Below, in pieces: positions 1-5,572 of a stretch of 5,654 nucleotides of DNA. Position 1 is the stretch's first letter. The number at the start of each line of letters is the position of its first letter. The DNA is from Thermoleophilia bacterium (GTDB taxonomy: Bacteria > Actinomycetota > Thermoleophilia > Gaiellales > Gaiellaceae). Under the pieces are notes generated by a model. It searched no databases. It worked only from the letters and a program-made list of their open reading frames with translations, and had not been told where the DNA came from. The stretch spans positions 1-5,654 of the forward strand of contig JAICLM010000148.1 in assembly GCA_025927435.1 (NCBI GenBank), given 5' to 3'. The position numbers and the translations under genes were made by a program.

Positions 1-26
1 CGGCGACGGCGAGCTGATCGTAGTGG

Positions 27-1289
27 CTACTCGGCGTACCGCTTGAAGACGACGCACGCGTTGTGCCCGCCGAAGCCGAAGCTGTTCGAGACGGCCACCT
101 TCACCTCGGCGTCGCGTGCCTCGTTCGGCACGTAGTCGAGATCGCAGGTCGGATCCTCGACCTCGTAGTTGATCGTCGGCGGCAGCTTGCCGTCGCGGAT
201 CGAGAGGACCGTGAACGTCGCCTCGACCGCGCCGGCGGCTCCAAGGCAGTGGCCCGTCGCTCCCTTCGTCCCTGAGACCGGCGTCTTGTAGGCGTTCTCC
301 TCGCCGAGCGCGTACTTGAGCATCTGCGTCTCGGAGGAGTCGCCGATTGGTGTCGAGGTCGCGTGCGCGTTGATGTAGTCGATCTCGTCGACCGCGACCC
401 CGGCATCGCCGAGCGCCATCTTGAGGGCGGTCACGGGCCCGGTCGGGTCGGGATCGGTGATGTGCTTCGCGTCGGAGGAGAGCCCGTAGCCGGAGACCTC
501 CGCGTAGATCTTCGCGCCACGCGCCCTCGCATGCTCGAGCTCTTCGATCACGAGCAGCGCGCCGGCCTCCCCCATCACGAAACCGTCCCGCTTCGCGTCG
601 AAGGGCCGCGAGGCGCGCTCCGGATCGTCGTTGCGGCGCGAGAGCGCTCGCATCGCGCCGAAGCCCGCGATGCCGACCTGCGTCACCGCCGCCTCGGTGC
701 CGCCGCAGAGCATCACGTCCGCGCGGCCGAGCCGGATCGCGTCCGTCCCATCGCCGATCGCCATGTTCGACGCCGCGCATGCCGTGCACTCCGAGAGCAA
801 CGGCCCGCGCGTGCCGAGCTCGATCGAGACCCAGCCCGCGCCGAGGTTCGGGATGATCGCGGGGATCGAGAACGGATTGACGCGGTCAGGGCCGCGCTCG
901 ACAAGCTGGGTGTGACAGTCCTGGAACGATTGCAACCCGCCGATGCCGGTCGCGACCGCCGCCCCGATCCGGTCCGGCTCCTTCTCGATCTCGAGCCCCG
1001 CGTCGGCACATGCCTGACGCGCCGCGGCGAGAATGAGGTGCGTGAAGCGGTCCATGCGGCGGGCCTGCTTGCGCTCGATCCACTCGGTCGGGTCGAAGTC
1101 CTTCACCTCGCACGCGAAGTGGACGGGATAGTCGGAATGATCGAATTGCGTGATCTCCCCGGCGCCCGAGTCCCCCGCGAGCAGGCTCGACCACGTGGAC
1201 TCGATGTCGAGCCCGAGCGGTGTCACCGCGCCCAGCCCGGTGACGACGACGCGTCTGCGTCCGTTGGAGGAACCGTTAGATGCGCTCAC
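27..1289 (-). CDS. fabF: Beta-ketoacyl-ACP synthase II (KAS II)
   Basis: This cytoplasmic FAS II enzyme condenses malonyl-ACP with a growing acyl-ACP, extending the chain by two carbons. The 420-residue product is close to the usual FabF length of about 410. The thiolase-fold triad is present: Cys171 in the TACAAS motif, His309 in NAHATSTP and His347 in the TGHCLGAAG motif, with the partner Lys342 in SGTKGATGH. The C-terminal SNSFGFGGHNA motif (401-411) is also typical. The open frame extends far upstream, but that part is an antisense-like shadow of fabG. The chosen GTG start at 1289 shares one base with the fabG stop (TAGTG) and comes 13 codons before the conserved VVVTGLG strand. A weak GGA lies 5 bases before it. 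The first dozen residues are a Ser/Asn/Gly-rich tail ending in RRR, probably disordered. It is the last gene of the operon that can be seen; only 26 bases follow it. Family assignment is firm; FabF rather than FabB is inferred from operon context and general likeness. Confidence 0.96.
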   Translation of the reverse strand: MSASNGSSNGRRRVVVTGLGAVTPLGLDIESTWSSLLAGDSGAGEITQFDHSDYPVHFACEVKDFDPTEWIERKQARRMDRFTHLILAAARQACADAGLEIEKEPDRIGAAVATGIGGLQSFQDCHTQLVERGPDRVNPFSIPAIIPNLGAGWVSIELGTRGPLLSECTACAASNMAIGDGTDAIRLGRADVMLCGGTEAAVTQVGIAGFGAMRALSRRNDDPERASRPFDAKRDGFVMGEAGALLVIEELEHARARGAKIYAEVSGYGLSSDAKHITDPDPTGPVTALKMALGDAGVAVDEIDYINAHATSTPIGDSSETQMLKYALGEENAYKTPVSGTKGATGHCLGAAGAVEATFTVLSIRDGKLPPTINYEVEDPTCDLDYVPNEARDAEVKVAVSNSFGFGGHNACVVFKRYAE

Positions 1290-2014
1290 TACATTCCGAG
1301 TCCGCCGTCGACGAGGAGCACGTCCCCTGTGATGAACGATGCCTCGTCGGAGCAGAGGAAGCGTACCGCGCCTGCCACGTTTCCCGGCTCGCCGAGCCGG
1401 CCGAGCGGCGTGTTGCCGAGCATCGCGGAGGTCGCCTCCTCTGGCAGGACGTCGGTGAGCTGCGTCCGTACGTAGCCCGGAGCGACCACGTTGGCGCGCA
1501 CGCCGCGGCTGCCGAGCTCGCGCGCGAGCGACTTCGTGAAGCCGATGATCCCGGCCTTCGAGGCCGCGTAGTTCGTCTGGCCCCAGTTGCCGTGCACGCC
1601 CACGATCGAGGAGACGTTGACGATCGCGCCCGCCCGCTTCTTCATCATCGGCCGACAGACGGCGCGGCACGTGTAGAAGACGGACGAGAGGTTCGTCTCG
1701 ATCACGGCTCGCCAGTCGTCGTCCGGCATGCGCGCCAGGAGGCCGTCGCGCGTGAGGCCGGCGTTGTTGACGAGGATGTCGAGGTCGCCGGCCTCCTCGA
1801 CGAGCCTGGCGGCCTCCTCGGCGCTCGACACGTCGGCCTGCACGGCCTTTCCGGCGATCTCCTGCGCCAGCGCCTCCGCCTCGTCGGCTCCGGTGCGGTA
1901 GCCGACGACGACCTCGGCTCCCGCGCGGGCCAACTCCTCCGCGATCGCACGCCCGATCCCCTTCGACGCGCCCGTGACGAGGGCGCGCTTGCCCTCGAGC
2001 GAGCAGAAGGTCAC
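1289..2014 (-). CDS. fabG: 3-oxoacyl-ACP reductase (short-chain dehydrogenase)
   Basis: FabG reduces 3-ketoacyl-ACP to 3-hydroxyacyl-ACP with NADPH, the first reduction of each elongation cycle. The 241-residue product has the full classical short-chain dehydrogenase layout: the Rossmann glycine motif TGASKGIG (14-21), NNAG (83-86), Asn108, and the catalytic Ser136, Tyr149 and Lys153 in SSIVG and YAASK. The PG motif (179-180) and the C-terminal ITGDVLLVDGG are typical of FabG. The GTG start at 2014 overlaps the fabD stop in a GTGA and lies just before the EGKRALVTG strand. No clear Shine-Dalgarno sequence precedes it, so translation probably depends on ribosomes arriving from fabD. It ends in TAG one base into fabF. 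Short-chain dehydrogenases vary in substrate, but its place between fabD and fabF makes the FabG role very likely. Confidence 0.96.
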   Translation of the reverse strand: MTFCSLEGKRALVTGASKGIGRAIAEELARAGAEVVVGYRTGADEAEALAQEIAGKAVQADVSSAEEAARLVEEAGDLDILVNNAGLTRDGLLARMPDDDWRAVIETNLSSVFYTCRAVCRPMMKKRAGAIVNVSSIVGVHGNWGQTNYAASKAGIIGFTKSLARELGSRGVRANVVAPGYVRTQLTDVLPEEATSAMLGNTPLGRLGEPGNVAGAVRFLCSDEASFITGDVLLVDGGLGM

Positions 2015-2940
2015 GGCGACTCGGAGAGCAGCTCGGGGAGCCGCTCGAGCGCCTCGATGCTGTTGACCGAGACGGCCTTCACGCTGCGGTCGATCCGCTT
2101 GACGAGGCCGCTGAGCACGTTGCCCGGCCCGACCTCGACGAAGGTGCGGACGCCGTCGCGCATGAGCTCCGTCGCCGACTGCGTGAAGCGCACCGGCGCC
2201 GTGAGCTGGTCGACGAGGAGCGGTCCCATCCGGTGGGCCGACTCGACGCGGGCGGTCACCGTGGACATGAACGGCGCGGTGGGCTCCTGGAAGCGCACCT
2301 TCTCGATCGCGGGCCGCAGCCGGTCGGCGGCGCGCGCGACGAGCGGCGAGTGGAAGGCACCCGAGACCTTGAGCTTGACGGCCCGGCGGGCTCCCTCGCT
2401 CTGCGCCTGCTCGATGCACTCGTCGACGGCGAGATGTTCGCCCGAGACGACGATCTGGCCGGGACAGTTGTAGTTCGCCGGCCAGACGCCGAGGATCTTG
2501 CGACAGAGGCCCTCCACGACGTCGTCGGCGAGGCCGAGGATGGCGGCCATCGAGCCGGGATTGCGCTCGGCGGCCTCGGCCATCGCCAGGCCGCGCTCGC
2601 GCACGAGCGCCATCGCCTCCTCGAGGGTCATCGCCTCGGCCGCAGCCAGCGCGGCGAACTCCCCGACGGAGTGGCCGATGACAAAGTCGGCCTGAATACC
2701 GCGCTCGCGCAGGGCGGCGAGCACCGCGAGCGAGGTCGCGACGAGCGCGGGCTGCTGCACCGCGGTGTCCACGAGCTCCTCGGCGTCCGCGTGGAAGCAG
2801 AGGCGCTCGAGATCGAGGCCGCTCGCGTCGCTTCCGCGCCGGAAGACCTCCATCGCGGCCGGCACCGCCTCGGCGAAGTCGCGGCCCATGCCTGCCTCGA
2901 TCGAGCCCTGGCCTGGGAAACAGAAAGCGACCTTGCTCAT
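2011..2940 (-). CDS. fabD: Malonyl-CoA:ACP transacylase
   Basis: FabD moves the malonyl group from malonyl-CoA to the phosphopantetheine arm of ACP, feeding both FabH and FabF. The 309-residue product matches the family length. The visible motifs are FPGQGS (8-13), the nucleophile elbow GHSVGE with Ser91, Arg116 that binds the malonyl carboxylate, His197 in SGAFHSPL as the catalytic partner, Gln245 in the DQLTAPVRF segment, and GPGNVLSGL (271-279). The ATG at 2940 is chosen over an in-frame start at 2973, which would run 36 bases into fabH. The ATG sits in an ATGA overlap with the fabH stop and begins directly with the conserved MSKVAFCFPGQGS. A GGA lies 7 bases upstream. Because Arg116 and the GHSxGE context are present, a malonyl-specific transacylase is expected. 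The ACP it should load is not encoded in this window. Confidence 0.96.
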   Translation of the reverse strand: MSKVAFCFPGQGSIEAGMGRDFAEAVPAAMEVFRRGSDASGLDLERLCFHADAEELVDTAVQQPALVATSLAVLAALRERGIQADFVIGHSVGEFAALAAAEAMTLEEAMALVRERGLAMAEAAERNPGSMAAILGLADDVVEGLCRKILGVWPANYNCPGQIVVSGEHLAVDECIEQAQSEGARRAVKLKVSGAFHSPLVARAADRLRPAIEKVRFQEPTAPFMSTVTARVESAHRMGPLLVDQLTAPVRFTQSATELMRDGVRTFVEVGPGNVLSGLVKRIDRSVKAVSVNSIEALERLPELLSESP

Positions 2941-3926
2941 CCCTCGGTCCAGCGCATCAGGGCGCTCCCCCACGTCAGGCCGGCACCCATTCCCGTCATG
3001 AGCACGAGTTTGCCTGGCCGAAGCCTGTCATCGGCCTGGGCATCCGCCAGCGCGAGCGGAATCGAGCCGGAAGAAGTGTTGCCATAACGGTCGACGTTGA
3101 TCACCACCCGCTCCGACGGGATGCCGAGCTTCTTGGTTGCGTGATCGATGATGCGAACGTTCGCCTGATGCGGGACGTAGACGTCGACGTCCTCTACGCT
3201 CACGTCACACCGCTCGAGCACGGCCTCGGCGGACGAGACGAGAACACGGGTCGCGAACTTGAAGACCTCGCGCCCGTTCATCTTCACCAGCCGGTCCGGA
3301 TCGTCGAACTTGCGGGAGCCGCTACCGGGCAGCCAGAGGTGCTCGCCGCCGCCGCCGTCGGCGCCGAGCTCGAACGCGAGAAAGCCTGCCTCCTCCGAGG
3401 GCTCGAGCACGACCGCGCCCGCGCCGTCCCCGAAGAGGACGACCGTGGAGCGGTCGCTCCAGTCGAGGATGCGGGAGAGCACGTCGCCGCCGACCACGAG
3501 GGCCCGCCGCGAGAGCCCCGACGCGACCATCCCGTACGCCTGGGCGAGCGCGTACATGAAGCCGGTGCAGCCGGCGGAGAGGTCGTAGGCGGCCGCGTCC
3601 GTCGCGCCCAGCTGGTCGGCGAGGAGCGCGGAGGTCGAGGGGAACATCATGTCCGGTGTGACGGTGGCGACGATCAGGAGATCGACGTCCGTCCCGTCGC
3701 TGCCGGCCTGCTCCAACGCTTGCCGCACCGCGGGCAGTGAGAGGTCCGAAAGCGCCTGCGAGTCTGCCGCGATCCGGCGCTCGCGGATGCCCGTGCGCTC
3801 GACGATCCACTCGTCGGAGGTGTCGACCATCTGCGCGAGCTCGTCGTTCGTGATCACGCGCTCCGGCGCGTAGGCGCCGAGGCCGGTGATCGTGACGCGA
3901 ACGTCGCTGCGCGCGTCGCCGATCAT
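2937..3926 (-). CDS. fabH: Beta-ketoacyl-ACP synthase III (KAS III)
   Basis: FabH starts fatty acid synthesis by condensing an acyl-CoA primer with malonyl-ACP. Its primer preference (acetyl or branched acyl-CoA) decides whether straight or branched fatty acids form, and it cannot be read safely from the sequence. The 329-residue product carries the KAS III triad: Cys120 in LSAGCTGFMYAL, His253 in VPHQANVRI and Asn283 in YGNTSSGSIPLAL. The DEWIVERTGIRERR segment (38-51) and the C-terminal GMGAGLTWGSAL segment (312-323) are also diagnostic. The ATG at 3926 forms an ATGA overlap with the fabZ stop. A GAGG lies 7 bases upstream, the best Shine-Dalgarno match among these genes. No other usable start lies before the conserved VTITGLGAY strand, as the nearby valines are GTT or GTC. 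It overlaps fabD by four bases. Confidence 0.97.
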   Translation of the reverse strand: MIGDARSDVRVTITGLGAYAPERVITNDELAQMVDTSDEWIVERTGIRERRIAADSQALSDLSLPAVRQALEQAGSDGTDVDLLIVATVTPDMMFPSTSALLADQLGATDAAAYDLSAGCTGFMYALAQAYGMVASGLSRRALVVGGDVLSRILDWSDRSTVVLFGDGAGAVVLEPSEEAGFLAFELGADGGGGEHLWLPGSGSRKFDDPDRLVKMNGREVFKFATRVLVSSAEAVLERCDVSVEDVDVYVPHQANVRIIDHATKKLGIPSERVVINVDRYGNTSSGSIPLALADAQADDRLRPGKLVLMTGMGAGLTWGSALMRWTEG

Positions 3927-4378
3927 CCGCCGCCCTCGTTCCCGACGAAGACGGTGAGCATCGCCTCCGCGGCGGTCTCACCGTCAACGCTCGCGCGACC
4001 CTGTCCCTTCGCGATCGGTCCGCGCACGCGCTCGAACACACACTCGAGCTCGAGCACGTCGCCCGGCTCGACGACCCGCTTGAAGCGGCACTTGTCGATC
4101 CCGGCGAAAAACGGGATCTTGTCCCGATTCGCCTCGTCGGCGAGCACGGCGACCGCGCCGCACTGGGCGATCGCCTCGATCGTCAGCACGCCCGGCATCA
4201 CGGGCCGATCCGGGAAGTGGCCCTGAAACCACCACCCGTCCTCGGGCACGAGGAAGCGACCGCGCACCTTGCGGCCGGGCTCGAGCTCGAGCACCTCGTC
4301 GACGAGCAGGAACGGAGGCCGGTGCGGGATGATCGACTCGATCGTCTCCCGCCCGAAGGGAGCTGCGGGGGGCGTCAT
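3923..4378 (-). CDS. fabZ: 3-hydroxyacyl-ACP dehydratase
   Basis: FabZ removes water from 3-hydroxyacyl-ACP to give trans-2-enoyl-ACP. The 151-residue hot-dog protein fits the family length. It contains IPHRPPFLLVDEV (17-29), the catalytic His54 in GHFPDRPVMPGV and the catalytic Glu68 in LTIEAIAQ; these fall at the same numbers as in E. coli FabZ. FFAGIDKCRFKRVVEPGD (90-107) is the typical central sheet. The longer open frame upstream (to 4558) reads through the sigma factor gene and is a shadow. The ATG at 4378 overlaps the sigma stop as ATGA and begins 12 residues before the first helix. No strong Shine-Dalgarno is seen, which fits coupling to translation of the sigma gene. The protein could be called FabA-like only in the broad sense: it has no FabA length or isomerase signature. 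Confidence 0.96.
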   Translation of the reverse strand: MTPPAAPFGRETIESIIPHRPPFLLVDEVLELEPGRKVRGRFLVPEDGWWFQGHFPDRPVMPGVLTIEAIAQCGAVAVLADEANRDKIPFFAGIDKCRFKRVVEPGDVLELECVFERVRGPIAKGQGRASVDGETAAEAMLTVFVGNEGGG

Positions 4379-4965
4379 GCGACGTCGCGCTGCTCGAGCC
4401 GCTCGCGCAGGCGATTCCTGCCGCGATGCGCGTGGCACTTGGCCGTCCCGATCGGCATGCCGGCCGCGGCCGCGATCTCCTCGAACGTGTAGCCGAGCGC
4501 GTCCTTGAGGACGATCACCTGCGCCTGCTCGGCCGAGATCCCGGCGAGCGAGTCGCAAAGCTCACGCCGGAGCTCGGTCATCCGTACACCGCGCGTGGGA
4601 TCGTGCTCGACGCCGGCGCCGAGCTCGTCGGGCAGCGGGTCGTGGAGCCGCGTGCGCTGCCGTTCCGCCACGTCGCGGCACGTGTTGACGACGAGCCGGT
4701 GCAGCCAGGTCGAGAATTGCGACTCGCCGCGGAACTGCTTGAGGCGAACGCAGAGCTTCGCCAGCGCCTCTTGCGCCGCGTCGCGCGCATCTTCCGGGTC
4801 GCGCAAAAGGTGGCGCGCGAGCCGCTCGACCCGCGGCGCGTGCCGCACGCAGAGCGCCTCGAGCGCCGCGGCGTCGCCGTCCTTGGCGCGGGTCACGAGT
4901 ACGGGGTCGCCGAGGCCTGCGTAGTCGAGGCTGCGCTCACGCAGCGGCTGCCTGATCCTTCCCAC
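4375..4965 (-). CDS. ECF-family RNA polymerase sigma factor
   Basis: This is a group 4 (extracytoplasmic function) sigma-70 factor of 196 residues, with region 2 and region 4 and no region 1 or 3. Region 2 spans about residues 20-105, with DARDAAQEALAKL (59-71, region 2.2, core RNA polymerase binding) and FRGESQFSTWLHRLVVNTCRD (78-98, regions 2.3-2.4, -10 recognition). A charged linker (105-130) follows. Region 4 spans about 131-190, with the helix-turn-helix YTFEEIAAAAGMPIGTAK (159-176) and a basic end for -35 recognition. The GTG at 4965 is the only start that leaves room for the region 2 leader (DPVLVTRAKDGD). It has no Shine-Dalgarno sequence and may be leaderless. It is the first gene of the fab operon and overlaps fabZ by four bases. 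No anti-sigma gene, extra C-terminal sensor domain or membrane segment is visible. Five cysteines (39, 72, 96, 137, 177) are present; Cys177 sits where the DNA-reading helix ends. The regulon is unknown. Confidence 0.93.
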   Translation of the reverse strand: MGRIRQPLRERSLDYAGLGDPVLVTRAKDGDAAALEALCVRHAPRVERLARHLLRDPEDARDAAQEALAKLCVRLKQFRGESQFSTWLHRLVVNTCRDVAERQRTRLHDPLPDELGAGVEHDPTRGVRMTELRRELCDSLAGISAEQAQVIVLKDALGYTFEEIAAAAGMPIGTAKCHAHRGRNRLRERLEQRDVA

Positions 4966-4988
4966 GGCGGGACTAGTCTAAATGCGAG
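4966..4988. promoter_or_regulatory. Candidate symmetric divergent promoter between the sigma-fab operon and birA
   Basis: Only 16 bp separate the sigma GTG (4965) from the birA ATG (4982). An 8-bp perfect palindrome, GACTAGTC, lies at 4971-4978. Across it a TAnnnT hexamer reads in each direction: TAGACT on the minus strand (4980-4975) and TAGTCT on the plus strand (4974-4979). The distance from the minus hexamer to the sigma GTG is 9 bases, and from the plus hexamer to the in-frame GTG at 4988 is 8 bases; both suit leaderless or nearly leaderless mRNAs. No good -35 is seen: the plus strand offers only CTGATC (4952-4957) at a spacing of 16. Overlapping -10 elements giving divergent transcripts are known from bacteria, but here the promoter is inferred from pattern alone. 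The palindrome could instead be a small operator. Confidence 0.4.
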
Positions 4989-5572
4989 TGTCGGATCTCT
5001 CTCCCGGCTCCGTCGAGCCGTTGCTCCAGGGGCGGATGGGGCGCCCGTATCGCTTCGTCGTGGAGTGCGCATCCAGCCAGCGCCTGCTCGATCCGACCGG
5101 GCCCGAGGGAGCGACCGTCGCGACCGACCTCCAGACGGAGGGCCGCGGCCGGCTCGGGCGGACCTGGGAGACGCCCCCGGGACGGGCGCTCCTCTTCTCG
5201 GTCCTCCTCCACCCATTGCCGCCGATGGCGATCTGGCCCGAGCTATCGCTCGTCACCGGCGACGCCGTCGCGGCGGCGCTTCGGGAGGAGACGAAGGTGG
5301 CAGCGGAGCTGAGCCATCCGAATGACGTCCTGATCGAGGGGCGGAAGGTCGCAGGGATCCTGCCGGAGGGGAGCGTGGGCAAGGTCGTGCTCGGGATCGG
5401 CGTCAACGTCAACCAGACGCGCGAAGAGCTACCGCCCGAGACACCGAAGCCCGCCACCTCGCTGCGGGTCGAGACGGGTCTGGAGTGGCCGCGCGGGCCG
5501 CTCCTCGCCTCGATCCTGCGCGAGCTCGAGCGCCGCTACGACGACTGGCAGCGGCTGCACACGAACCGCTAG
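4982..5572 (+). CDS. birA: Biotin--[acetyl-CoA carboxylase] ligase, short form
   Basis: The product activates biotin with ATP and attaches it to the carrier subunit of acetyl-CoA carboxylase (or related acyl-CoA carboxylases), which makes malonyl-CoA for the neighbouring fab genes. The adenylate-binding loop QTEGRGRLGRTW (51-62), the PPG-ALLFSVLL strand (65-76), GRKVAGIL with catalytic Lys122 (120-127) and GIGVNVNQ (138-145) are clear. There is no N-terminal helix-turn-helix, so it is not expected to repress DNA (class I ligase). Two things are odd. The common KWPND motif reads SHPND (111-115), with the lysine and tryptophan replaced. The 196-residue chain also ends just after the catalytic domain, without the small SH3-like C-terminal domain usual in this family, and the following bases do not encode it in any frame I checked. 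The start may be the ATG at 4982 or the in-frame GTG at 4988. It is transcribed away from the sigma-fab operon. Confidence 0.9.
   Translation: MRVSDLSPGSVEPLLQGRMGRPYRFVVECASSQRLLDPTGPEGATVATDLQTEGRGRLGRTWETPPGRALLFSVLLHPLPPMAIWPELSLVTGDAVAAALREETKVAAELSHPNDVLIEGRKVAGILPEGSVGKVVLGIGVNVNQTREELPPETPKPATSLRVETGLEWPRGPLLASILRELERRYDDWQRLHTNR

Noticed and set aside
1290..1670. N-terminal 127-codon extension of the fabF frame
   Set aside because: It is Arg-rich, lacks any domain and lies wholly within fabG in another frame; the GTG at 1289 gives a normal FabF.
363..2473. Long plus-strand open frames (363-1475, 1280-2473) opposite fabF, fabG and fabD
   Set aside because: They are Arg/Ala/Asp/Gly-rich shadows that arise from codon bias on the opposite strand of GC-rich genes; no recognisable motifs, and the minus-strand frames carry complete enzyme signatures.
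3349..3363. CCG/CGC triplet run in fabH resembling a microsatellite
   Set aside because: It encodes the ordinary glycine-rich stretch ADGGGGEHLW region of FabH; short and within normal codon bias.
4379..4558. N-terminal 60-codon extension of the fabZ frame
   Set aside because: It overlaps the DNA-binding region of the sigma gene and is Arg-rich with no FabZ likeness; the ATGA overlap start gives the normal length.
4971..4983. FapR-type operator at the divergent promoter
   Set aside because: Both are palindromic and AT-containing, but GACTAGTC is too short and does not match the longer FapR inverted repeat; no FapR gene is in view.
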